This document shows, one piece after another, positions 1-5,799 of a DNA stretch of 12,236 nucleotides. Position 1 is the stretch's first letter. The number at the start of each line of letters is the position of its first letter. A program made the position numbers and the translations under genes. The notes beneath the pieces are model-generated. The model was not told the DNA's origin and made no database searches. It saw nothing but the letters and a program-made list of their open reading frames with translations. Source of the stretch: an uncultured Bacilli bacterium (lineage in GTDB: Bacteria; Bacillota_I; Bacilli_A; RF39; UBA660); contig CAKORS010000031.1 in NCBI GenBank assembly GCA_934101605.1, forward strand, positions 1 through 12,236. The letters are read 5' to 3'.

Positions 1-224
1 CCTGCTATATCAACAAATTCAAACATGGCTGGCTTTATTTCTTTTGGATTATAAATATTAGCCATTTTATCTAATCTATCATCAGGAACAAAAACTATTC
101 CTACATTTGGTTCTATTGTGGCAAATGGATAATTTGCTATTAATATATCTTTTTTTGTTATTGCATTAAATAATGTTGATTTTCCTACATTTGGTAAACC
201 TACTATTCCTGCTTTTAAGCTCAT
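1..224 (-). CDS. ychF: Redox-regulated ATPase YchF (OLA1 family), 5' part only
   Basis: The first 74 codons of a YchF/OLA1 P-loop protein; the rest lies beyond the window's low-coordinate edge. The N-terminus MSLKAGIVGLPNVGKSTLFN carries the Walker A/G1 motif GLPNVGKST at residues 9-17. The DxxG (G3) motif is seen as DIAG at the window edge. YchF belongs to the Obg-related TRAFAC NTPases but prefers ATP to GTP; it associates with ribosomes and is linked to stress responses and translation control. The start at 224 is supported by a strong ribosome site (AGAAGGTGA, about 229-236). It follows the AbgT gene but is separated from it by a terminator and its own promoter. Its position downstream of parAB and DUF951 matches Bacillus. 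Identification is secure; only the C-terminal part is unseen. Confidence 0.95.
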   Translation of the reverse strand, partial: MSLKAGIVGLPNVGKSTLFNAITKKDILIANYPFATIEPNVGIVFVPDDRLDKMANIYNPKEIKPAMFEFVDIA

Positions 225-243
225 AAAATCACCTTCTTTGGTT

Positions 244-272
244 ATTATAACATAAAAAATAAAACATTTAAT
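244..272 (-). promoter_or_regulatory. Predicted promoter of ychF (extended -10)
   Basis: On the minus strand TATAAT (249-244) is a perfect -10 preceded by TGT, an extended -10 (TGnTATAAT). Seventeen bases upstream lies only a poor -35, ATTAAA (272-267). Transcription should begin near 237, giving a leader of about 14 bases that just includes the ribosome site. The -35 lies inside the preceding terminator hairpin. Confidence 0.6.
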
Positions 273-291
273 AATAAATTAAATGTTTTAT
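259..291 (-). terminator. Rho-independent terminator after the AbgT gene
   Basis: A perfect 12 bp inverted repeat (259-270 with 280-291) flanks a 9-base loop. On the minus strand it is followed by a U-run (complement of 252-258). It begins four bases after the transporter stop codon and would end the parA-parB-DUF951-AbgT transcript. The stem is AT-rich, so part of the transcript may read through into ychF. Confidence 0.75.
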
Positions 292-295
292 ATCA

Positions 296-1888
296 TTATT
301 GTAATGTTGGATATACATTAGGTCCTAGTGGTAATCCTACTAGATACCATAATAAAACTATAAATATCCATGTTATGGCAAATGCTATAAAATATGGAGT
401 CATTAATGAAATTCCTTGTTTTATTGAGAAAGATTTACCATTATCTTTATTATAAATATTTAAGTATGCTATATAAACTACAAAATATGCTAATAAAGGT
501 GTTATTCCATTTGTAATTGATTCACCTGCTCTAAATATAAATTGTGAATATTGAGGTGACATATTAAGTTGCATCATCATAGGAACAAGTGTTGGAGATA
601 TTATTGTCCATTTTGCTACTGATCCTGGAACAAATATATTTGCTATTGCAATTAATATTATTGCCACAATTATTAGGAATACTCCTGATAATGGAAGGGC
701 TTTTATTAGGTTTGTTAACCATATTACAATTACTGTTCCAATATTTGTTTCTTTAAATATAGAGATAAATTGTGATGCAAAAAATATCATTACTAATATC
801 ATTCCAAGTGATGATAATTTTTCTCCAAGTTTATCCATTAAGTCTTTATCACTTTTTATTGTTTTAGCACCTATTCCGTAGGCAATTCCTGTTGTTGCAA
901 AGAAAGCTGCTACTAAATATGTAAATCCATCTTGGAAATATGAATTAGCTCCAAATAATTGATCTACGTATGCTGTTTCTTTCAAATCTAATAACATTCC
1001 TGATAATGGAAGTCCTGGTATTAACATATATATAAATATAACTAATACTATTAGAGCTGTTATTCTAGCATATTTTAATCCTTTTTTCTCTTGTTCTTCT
1101 TGTCTTATCTTTTTTTGCTCTTCATATTGTAAATCTAGATATTCTATTTCTTGTGTTTTTCCTAGTTCATCTGTTTTTTTAGAGATATATCTTCCTAAGC
1201 GTTTAACAATTACTTTTTCTGTTATAATTGTTCCTACTATAGATAATATAATACAAGTTATAATCATAATATATAAGTTAGATGTCATTTGTGTATAAAA
1301 ACTTGTATCTATTAAATTTGCAGCTTTAGTTGTGTATGATATTAAGCTAATATCTATTGATCCTACAAAGAAACTAATACTATATCCAAAAGCTACACCT
1401 GCAAATGAAGCTGCTATTCCCGCTAAAGGGTTTCGACCATTAAATAGGAATAGTAAGGCTCCAAGTGGTATTAGAATTGCATATCCTACTTCATTTACTA
1501 TACTTGAAAATACTGCTAGTGTTATTATTATAAAAGTTATTACTCTTGGATTTACTTTTATTAATCTTCTTTTCATAACTGTTTGAATTAAGCCTGTTAC
1601 TTCTGCTATTCCTAATCCAATAAGAGTTATAATTAATGTGCTAAGTGTAGTAAAGCTTATAAAGTTTGTTGCAGCATTACTTATTACTGATTTCACACCA
1701 TCATAATTAAGCATATTTTTTACTACTACAATATTTTTTTCTAATTCATTAGTTTGAGCATTTATACTACTATAAGTTCCAGATGTTCCAAACAATGATA
1801 AGATCCAACTTAATAAAATAACTCCTAGTATAAGTATTATATAGGTAGTGACGGGATGAAATTTAAATTTTTTCTTCTTTTTACTCAT
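296..1888 (-). CDS. AbgT-family transporter (p-aminobenzoyl-glutamate type)
   Basis: A 530-residue polytopic inner-membrane protein of the AbgT family. It has a Lys-rich cytoplasmic N-terminus, about nine to eleven hydrophobic segments, and a charged cytoplasmic loop around 225-272. The family fingerprint is clear in the C-terminal half: PGSVAKW (421-427), RAGESITNGITPL (453-465) and the terminal WYLVGLPLGP (514-523). E. coli AbgT imports p-aminobenzoyl-glutamate, a folate breakdown product; MtrF and YdaH have been described as exporters of p-aminobenzoate and sulfonamides. Which substrate or direction applies here cannot be read from sequence. Its ATG overlaps the end of the DUF951 gene by 8 bases (ATGAGTAA), and GGAGGA at 1897-1902 gives a strong ribosome site, so it is translated as the last gene of the parAB operon. 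It is not part of the usual parB-ychF interval, so it is probably an insertion. Confidence 0.88.
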   Translation of the reverse strand: MSKKKKKFKFHPVTTYIILILGVILLSWILSLFGTSGTYSSINAQTNELEKNIVVVKNMLNYDGVKSVISNAATNFISFTTLSTLIITLIGLGIAEVTGLIQTVMKRRLIKVNPRVITFIIITLAVFSSIVNEVGYAILIPLGALLFLFNGRNPLAGIAASFAGVAFGYSISFFVGSIDISLISYTTKAANLIDTSFYTQMTSNLYIMIITCIILSIVGTIITEKVIVKRLGRYISKKTDELGKTQEIEYLDLQYEEQKKIRQEEQEKKGLKYARITALIVLVIFIYMLIPGLPLSGMLLDLKETAYVDQLFGANSYFQDGFTYLVAAFFATTGIAYGIGAKTIKSDKDLMDKLGEKLSSLGMILVMIFFASQFISIFKETNIGTVIVIWLTNLIKALPLSGVFLIIVAIILIAIANIFVPGSVAKWTIISPTLVPMMMQLNMSPQYSQFIFRAGESITNGITPLLAYFVVYIAYLNIYNKDNGKSFSIKQGISLMTPYFIAFAITWIFIVLLWYLVGLPLGPNVYPTLQ

Positions 1889-2081
1889 CTTTTTTATCCT
1901 CCACTATTTTTTTTAACTTTTTATTAAATTCTACTCTAGGAATCATAACAGTTCTTTTACAGTTTAAACATTGAATTTTAATATCTGCTCCAACTCTTAC
2001 TATTTCCCAAAGGTTAGTTCCACATGGATGTTGTTTTTTCATTATAACCTTTGTTCCTAGAGTATATTGTTTATTGTCCAT
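1881..2081 (-). CDS. DUF951 family protein (YyzM-like)
   Basis: A 66-residue protein matching DUF951, a small conserved Bacillota family of unknown function. The hallmark MKKQHPCGTNLWEIVRVGAD spans residues 14-33, followed by IKIQCLNC (34-41) and a basic tail. Three cysteines (C20, C38, C41), two of them as CLNC, suggest possible metal binding, but the usual four-ligand set is not complete. The start follows the parB stop by a single base (TAACATG), with a modest ribosome site (CGAGGA), so translation is probably coupled to parB. Family members are commonly found just before ychF; here the AbgT gene has come between. The family assignment is firm, the function unknown. Confidence 0.9.
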   Translation of the reverse strand: MDNKQYTLGTKVIMKKQHPCGTNLWEIVRVGADIKIQCLNCKRTVMIPRVEFNKKLKKIVEDKKDE

Positions 2082-2082
2082 G

Positions 2083-2970
2083 TTAATCCTCGCTTTTATA
2101 TCCTATAATTTCTAGTATTCTATTTAAATCATTTGTATTAACATAAGATATTTCAACTTTATTTTTTGATATTTTAACTTTGCTATCAAAAAAGTCTGAT
2201 AATTTTCTTTCTAAATCTTTATATTCATATGTTTTTTCTTTTCTAATTATTTTGTTTTTTCTTTCATAATTATCATTGTGAGCCAATTCTTCAAGTTCTC
2301 TAACACTTAATCCTTCGGTTAAGACTTGATCTGTTAACTCTTTTACTTTTATTGGATCTTCTAGTTTTGATAAGACTCTTGCATGTCCCATTGATATTTT
2401 GTTATCACTTACTAGATTTTTTATACTTTCTGGTAGATTTAAAAGACCTAACATATTTGTTATGTGACTTCTACTTTTTCCGATACGTTTTGCAGCCTCT
2501 TCTTGATTAAGATGTAAATTATCCATTAATGCTTTGTAAGCTTCTGCTTCTTCTATAGCATTTAAGTTTTCTCTTTGAAGATTTTCAAGAATTGCTATTT
2601 CCATCATTTCATTATCAGTAAAGTCTCTAATAATTGCTGGAATTGTTTCTTTTCCTGCTAAAAGTGAAGCTCTATATCTTCTTTCTCCTGCTATTATCTC
2701 ATAGCCTTTTATACTTTTTTTAACAATTATTGGTTGAAAAACTCCATGTTCTTTTATAGAACTTGCAAGTTCATTTAATGATTCTTCATCAAATGTTTTT
2801 CTTGGTTGATATGGATTTGGTCTTAATTCTTTTAATGGAATTTCTTTTATTTCTTCTTCTGTTGATGTTTCCATTATTTTTTCTTCTATTTTTCCATAAT
2901 TCATATCTTCTATACTGAATAATTCTTCTAGCCCTCTACCCAGGGCTCTTCTTTTAGTTTGATCTTGCAT
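2083..2970 (-). CDS. parB: Chromosome-partitioning protein ParB (Spo0J)
   Basis: A 295-residue ParB clamp of normal length. Residues 10-14 (LGRGL) form the short N-terminal peptide that stimulates ParA ATPase. The CTP-binding N-domain carries GERRYRAS (95-102) and ENLQREN (129-135); the helix-turn-helix domain is near 154-180. A C-terminal dimerisation segment ends in NTNDLNRILEIIG. The protein loads at parS near the origin, spreads as a CTP-dependent clamp, recruits SMC and drives origin segregation with ParA. At positions known to separate parS from Noc-site recognition it has R167 and G195 (MGHAR), as in true ParB. The start at 2970 lies within the parA end (17-base overlap) and has the strong ribosome site AGAGGTGA at 2981-2988. 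It is the second gene of the parA operon, closely followed by DUF951. Confidence 0.95.
   Translation of the reverse strand: MQDQTKRRALGRGLEELFSIEDMNYGKIEEKIMETSTEEEIKEIPLKELRPNPYQPRKTFDEESLNELASSIKEHGVFQPIIVKKSIKGYEIIAGERRYRASLLAGKETIPAIIRDFTDNEMMEIAILENLQRENLNAIEEAEAYKALMDNLHLNQEEAAKRIGKSRSHITNMLGLLNLPESIKNLVSDNKISMGHARVLSKLEDPIKVKELTDQVLTEGLSVRELEELAHNDNYERKNKIIRKEKTYEYKDLERKLSDFFDSKVKISKNKVEISYVNTNDLNRILEIIGYKSED
2669..2697. repeat. 29-base identical segment shared with noc (copy in parB)
   Basis: The segment coding for the IIAGERRYRA stretch of parB is identical at every base to 4827-4855 in noc, including all synonymous positions. Confidence 0.85.
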
Positions 2971-3745
2971 TATTACTAATCACCTCTTTAGCTAAATTTA
3001 AATAAGCTTCAGAACCTCTACTTTTTGGATCATATGCAATAATTGGTTTTCCGTGTGATGGAGCTTCTGTTAGTCTTATTAATCTTGGTATTATTGTATT
3101 ATATACTTTATCTTTAAAGTAACTTCTTATTTCTTCCACTACTTCTAATCCTAAATTTGTTCTTGAATCTAACATTGTAAGTAATACTCCTTCAATTGAT
3201 AAATTAGGGTTTAAATTTTGTTGTGTATACATAACTGCTTTTAATAATTGAGTTATTCCTTCAAGTGCAAAGAATTCACATTGAACAGGAATAATAACAG
3301 AATCAGATGCAGTTAAAGCATTTGTTGTTATAACTCCTAAAGCAGGAGGACAATCAATTATTATAAAATCAAAATCATCTTTTACTTCCATTAAATGAAT
3401 TTTAAGTTGTTCTGATTTTATAAAGTTTTCTTTATTTCTTCCTTGCTCCATTATTTCTATATCAATGCCTGCTAAATTTATATTTGCAGGAAGAACATAT
3501 AAATTTTTATATTTTGTTTTAATTATAGTTTCCTTTATTGGAGCTGTATTATTTAAAACATTATAAATGCTTTTTTCTATTTCCCCTTTATTTAAACCAA
3601 TTCCTGTTGTAGCATTGCATTGTGGATCTAAATCTATTAGTAACACTTTTTTATTTAGTAATGCTAAAGATGCTGATAAATTTATACTTGTTGTTGTTTT
3701 GCCTACTCCACCTTTTTGATTTATTAGTGAAATTATTTTACCCAT
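2954..3745 (-). CDS. parA: Chromosome-partitioning ATPase ParA (Soj)
   Basis: A 263-residue ParA/MinD-type ATPase. The deviant Walker A, KGGVGKTT, is at 11-18 with the signature lysine K11. Walker A' is LLIDLDPQ at 35-42, and Walker B is IIIDCPP at 128-134. There is no N-terminal DNA-binding extension, so it is the short chromosomal Soj type. ATP-bound dimers bind DNA non-specifically and respond to ParB; in Bacillus, Soj also modulates DnaA. The start at 3745 is supported by AGGTGG four bases upstream (3750-3755). The gene overlaps parB by 17 bases, so the two are co-expressed. The preceding noc gene ends in its own terminator, so a promoter is expected between 3746 and 3830, but I find only a weak -10 (TATAAA, 3777-3772) and no good -35. 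Confidence 0.96.
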   Translation of the reverse strand: MGKIISLINQKGGVGKTTTSINLSASLALLNKKVLLIDLDPQCNATTGIGLNKGEIEKSIYNVLNNTAPIKETIIKTKYKNLYVLPANINLAGIDIEIMEQGRNKENFIKSEQLKIHLMEVKDDFDFIIIDCPPALGVITTNALTASDSVIIPVQCEFFALEGITQLLKAVMYTQQNLNPNLSIEGVLLTMLDSRTNLGLEVVEEIRSYFKDKVYNTIIPRLIRLTEAPSHGKPIIAYDPKSRGSEAYLNLAKEVISNNARSN

Positions 3746-3830
3746 GTTACCACCTATTTCTTTTTTGACTATTTATAGTTTATCAAAAAAATAAATATTT
3801 TTAAAGGGGTTATATAGATTTTAATAAAAA

Positions 3831-3852
3831 AAGATAATATTGCTATTATCTT
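3831..3852 (-). terminator. Rho-independent terminator overlapping the noc stop codon
   Basis: A perfect 9 bp stem (3831-3839 with 3844-3852) and 4-base loop are followed on the minus strand by a U-rich run (complement of 3821-3830). The upstream arm includes the first two bases of the noc stop codon at 3853-3851. Confidence 0.8.
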
Positions 3853-5026
3853 ACTCTTTGTTTTTATTTATATTTATTACGATTTGATATGATCCTTCTA
3901 GATCAGCTTCCATAACATTTACTTTAAAACCAAATTTTTCTGTATTTTGAACAGCTTGTCTAAAGTTATTAATTGCAAATCTTATATCATAAACATCTTT
4001 ATTTATATTTTCATTACTTATACTATTACTGATAGTTTCTGGTTTAGTTTCTATTGGTGTTATTTCTTTTTGTTCTTCTATTATTGGAGTTATTGGTTCT
4101 TCTACAGGTTTTATTTCTTCAATAGAAGAATTTAAAGATGCTTGTTCTTCATATCCTTTTTCTCTTAGTGCATCAAATAGATTGATTTGTTGTTTAACTG
4201 GTTCTTCTTTCACAGTATTTTCAACTGGGATATCATCTTTTATTTCATTACTCGGAATTTCATTTTGCAATGGTTCTATGCTTGATACAGAATTTTCATA
4301 GTTATTTATATTTTGTTTATTAATATCAGGAATATTATATGAAATACCTATATCGTTTGAGATATCTTCTACATTATTTATATTATTTGCTTGATCTTCT
4401 TTTATTTCAGGTTGAACAGATTTTCCTGTTCTTCTTGCTATTTCATCATCAAGTTGCCTTACTGTCATTCTATTTGCTATTATTTCGTTTAACATATTTT
4501 TTTGATCTTCTTTATTTGGAAGATTTAGTAGACTTCTTGCATGACGTTCTGAAATTTCATTATTAAGTAGTGCTGCTTGAACAGTATCATCTAGGTTTAA
4601 TAATCTTAATTTATTTGCTATTGCTGATTGAGATTTTCCTAGACTTTGAGCTAATTCTTCTTGAGTCATATTGTCTAGTTTTAATATTGTTTGGTAAGTT
4701 TTTGCTTCTTCTATAGCAGATAAATCTTTTCTTTGAAGGTTTTCTATTAAAGCAACCTTTGCAGCTTCTCTATCATCCATTGTTGTAACCATAGCAGGAA
4801 TTGTTTCTTTACCTGCTAATTGAGATGCTCTATATCTTCTTTCTCCTGCTATTATTTCGTATTTATCTCCAACTTTTCTTACTAGTATTGGTTGTATTAC
4901 ACCATGTTCTTTTATACTTTGAGATAATTCTTGCAATGCTGAATCATCAAATACTTCTCTTGGTTGAAATCTATTTGGCATAATATCTTTTAGTTCTATT
5001 TCAAAAATTTCTTTATCTAAATTCAT
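3851..5026 (-). CDS. noc: Noc-like ParB paralogue with long linker
   Basis: A 391-residue ParB-fold protein, much longer than Bacillus Noc (about 280). Residues 1-200 form the conserved core: GERRYRAS (61-68), ENLQRKD (95-101) and a helix-turn-helix around 120-146. At the positions that switch parS to Noc-site binding it has Q133, K139 and R161 (SERHAR), the Noc set. It lacks the LGRGL ParA-stimulating peptide, as expected for Noc. It also lacks the N-terminal amphipathic membrane helix of Bacillus Noc, starting directly at the ParB core. Residues 200-343 are a low-complexity linker rich in E, I, N, P and S, containing a possible short helix, INLFDALREKG (281-291). Residues 345-391 are a predicted C-terminal dimerisation domain. 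Noc links nucleoid position to division-site choice. The gene is a single-gene unit with its own promoter and terminator; a ribosome site, AGAGTGA, precedes the start. Confidence 0.85.
   Translation of the reverse strand: MNLDKEIFEIELKDIMPNRFQPREVFDDSALQELSQSIKEHGVIQPILVRKVGDKYEIIAGERRYRASQLAGKETIPAMVTTMDDREAAKVALIENLQRKDLSAIEEAKTYQTILKLDNMTQEELAQSLGKSQSAIANKLRLLNLDDTVQAALLNNEISERHARSLLNLPNKEDQKNMLNEIIANRMTVRQLDDEIARRTGKSVQPEIKEDQANNINNVEDISNDIGISYNIPDINKQNINNYENSVSSIEPLQNEIPSNEIKDDIPVENTVKEEPVKQQINLFDALREKGYEEQASLNSSIEEIKPVEEPITPIIEEQKEITPIETKPETISNSISNENINKDVYDIRFAINNFRQAVQNTEKFGFKVNVMEADLEGSYQIVININKNKE
4827..4855. repeat. 29-base identical segment shared with parB (copy in noc)
   Basis: Second copy of the segment at 2669-2697, in the same orientation, 2158 bases away. 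It encodes the CTP-binding GERRYR motif in noc. Confidence 0.85.
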
Positions 5027-5071
5027 ATTATCACTCTTTTCATTCTTTTTATATAAGTTCCCTATGTTATC

Positions 5072-5100
5072 ATTATAAAATAAAATGTCATTTTTTACAA
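5072..5100 (-). promoter_or_regulatory. Predicted sigma-A-type promoter of noc
   Basis: The minus strand has TTGTAA (5100-5095) and a perfect TATAAT (5077-5072) with a 17-base spacer. Initiation near 5065 leaves a leader of about 40 bases before the noc ATG. The -35 covers the rsmG stop codon and most of the spacer is the terminator hairpin, so the two signals share DNA. Confidence 0.65.
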
Positions 5101-5109
5101 TGGCATTTT
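5082..5109 (-). terminator. Probable terminator at the end of rsmG
   Basis: An 11 bp stem with one C-A mismatch (5082-5092 with 5099-5109) encloses a 6-base loop. The rsmG stop codon (5097-5095) is in the loop. On the minus strand a short, interrupted U-run (ATTTTATAATG) follows, so termination may be weak. Confidence 0.55.
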
Positions 5110-5799
5110 TTTAATTTTTCCAAATTCTCTTGGATATTTATTATTTGTTGACTTTAATTTTTTTAATATTATTATGTTTCTTTTGCTTTCCTCTTTTGGA
5201 AGAGTAAACGATACTATGTTTTCAAGTGTATAATTTAGAGTTTTTATTGCATTTTCTGATTGTTTTATTTCTGCTTCTATTTCTGCTTTCATAAGAATCA
5301 TAAAACCATTAACTTTAACTAATTGACATCCTAATTCTAATAAAACATTAGTCTTTGCAACAGCACGTGATACCACTACATCATATAATTCTTTATTTTC
5401 TTTTGAAAATTCTTCTATTCTCTTGTGATATGTTTTTATATTTTCTAGATTTAATATTTCTATTACTTCATTTAAGAATTTTATTCTTTTTTCTAGAGAA
5501 TCTACTAATGTTATTTTAAGATTTGGAAATATTATTTTTAAAACTATTCCTGGAAAACCTGCTCCTGTTCCTAAGTCACATAATGATAAATCTTTATTTA
5601 AATCTATTGCTTTTATTAATGTTAAAGAGTCATAGAAATGTTTTAAGTATACATCTTCTTCTTTTGTTATAGCTGTTAAATTCATTACTTTGTTTTTTTC
5701 TATTAAAAGATTATAGTATTTATCTAAAGAATTTAATTGTTCTTTTGTTATTTCAATATTTATTTTTTTTAATTCATTTATAAACTCTTCTTTAGTCAT
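5095..5799 (-). CDS. rsmG: 16S rRNA (guanine527-N7)-methyltransferase RsmG (GidB)
   Basis: A 234-residue class I SAM-dependent methyltransferase that makes m7G527 in 16S rRNA; loss is known to give low-level streptomycin resistance. The SAM loop is LCDLGTGAGFPG (73-84), and the family motif VVVSRAVAK is at 141-149. The C-terminus, KYPREFGKIKKMPL, is the typical RsmG ending, so the protein is full length. The frame is open upstream to an ATG at 5820, but the ATG at 5799 is preferred: it has AGAGGT five bases upstream and gives the compact ATGACTAA overlap with the mnmG stop. RsmG is co-transcribed with mnmG, as in most Bacillota, and its stop codon sits in the loop of a terminator that overlaps the noc promoter. 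Confidence 0.95.
   Translation of the reverse strand: MTKEEFINELKKINIEITKEQLNSLDKYYNLLIEKNKVMNLTAITKEEDVYLKHFYDSLTLIKAIDLNKDLSLCDLGTGAGFPGIVLKIIFPNLKITLVDSLEKRIKFLNEVIEILNLENIKTYHKRIEEFSKENKELYDVVVSRAVAKTNVLLELGCQLVKVNGFMILMKAEIEAEIKQSENAIKTLNYTLENIVSFTLPKEESKRNIIILKKLKSTNNKYPREFGKIKKMPL

Noticed and set aside
3768..3779. Short inverted repeat ACTATTTATAGT and a TATAAA upstream of parA
   Set aside because: The arms are only 5 bp and no -35 stands at the right distance; it may be the parA -10 region but cannot be supported as operator or promoter.
3746..3850. Riboswitch, tRNA or small RNA in the intergenic gaps
   Set aside because: Gaps are about 40-105 bases and are fully accounted for by terminators, promoters and ribosome sites; no tRNA arms or riboswitch cores are visible.
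5364..5369. CACGTG core resembling parS
   Set aside because: The flanking bases do not match TGTTT/AAACA, so it fits only the six-base core and lies within rsmG coding sequence.
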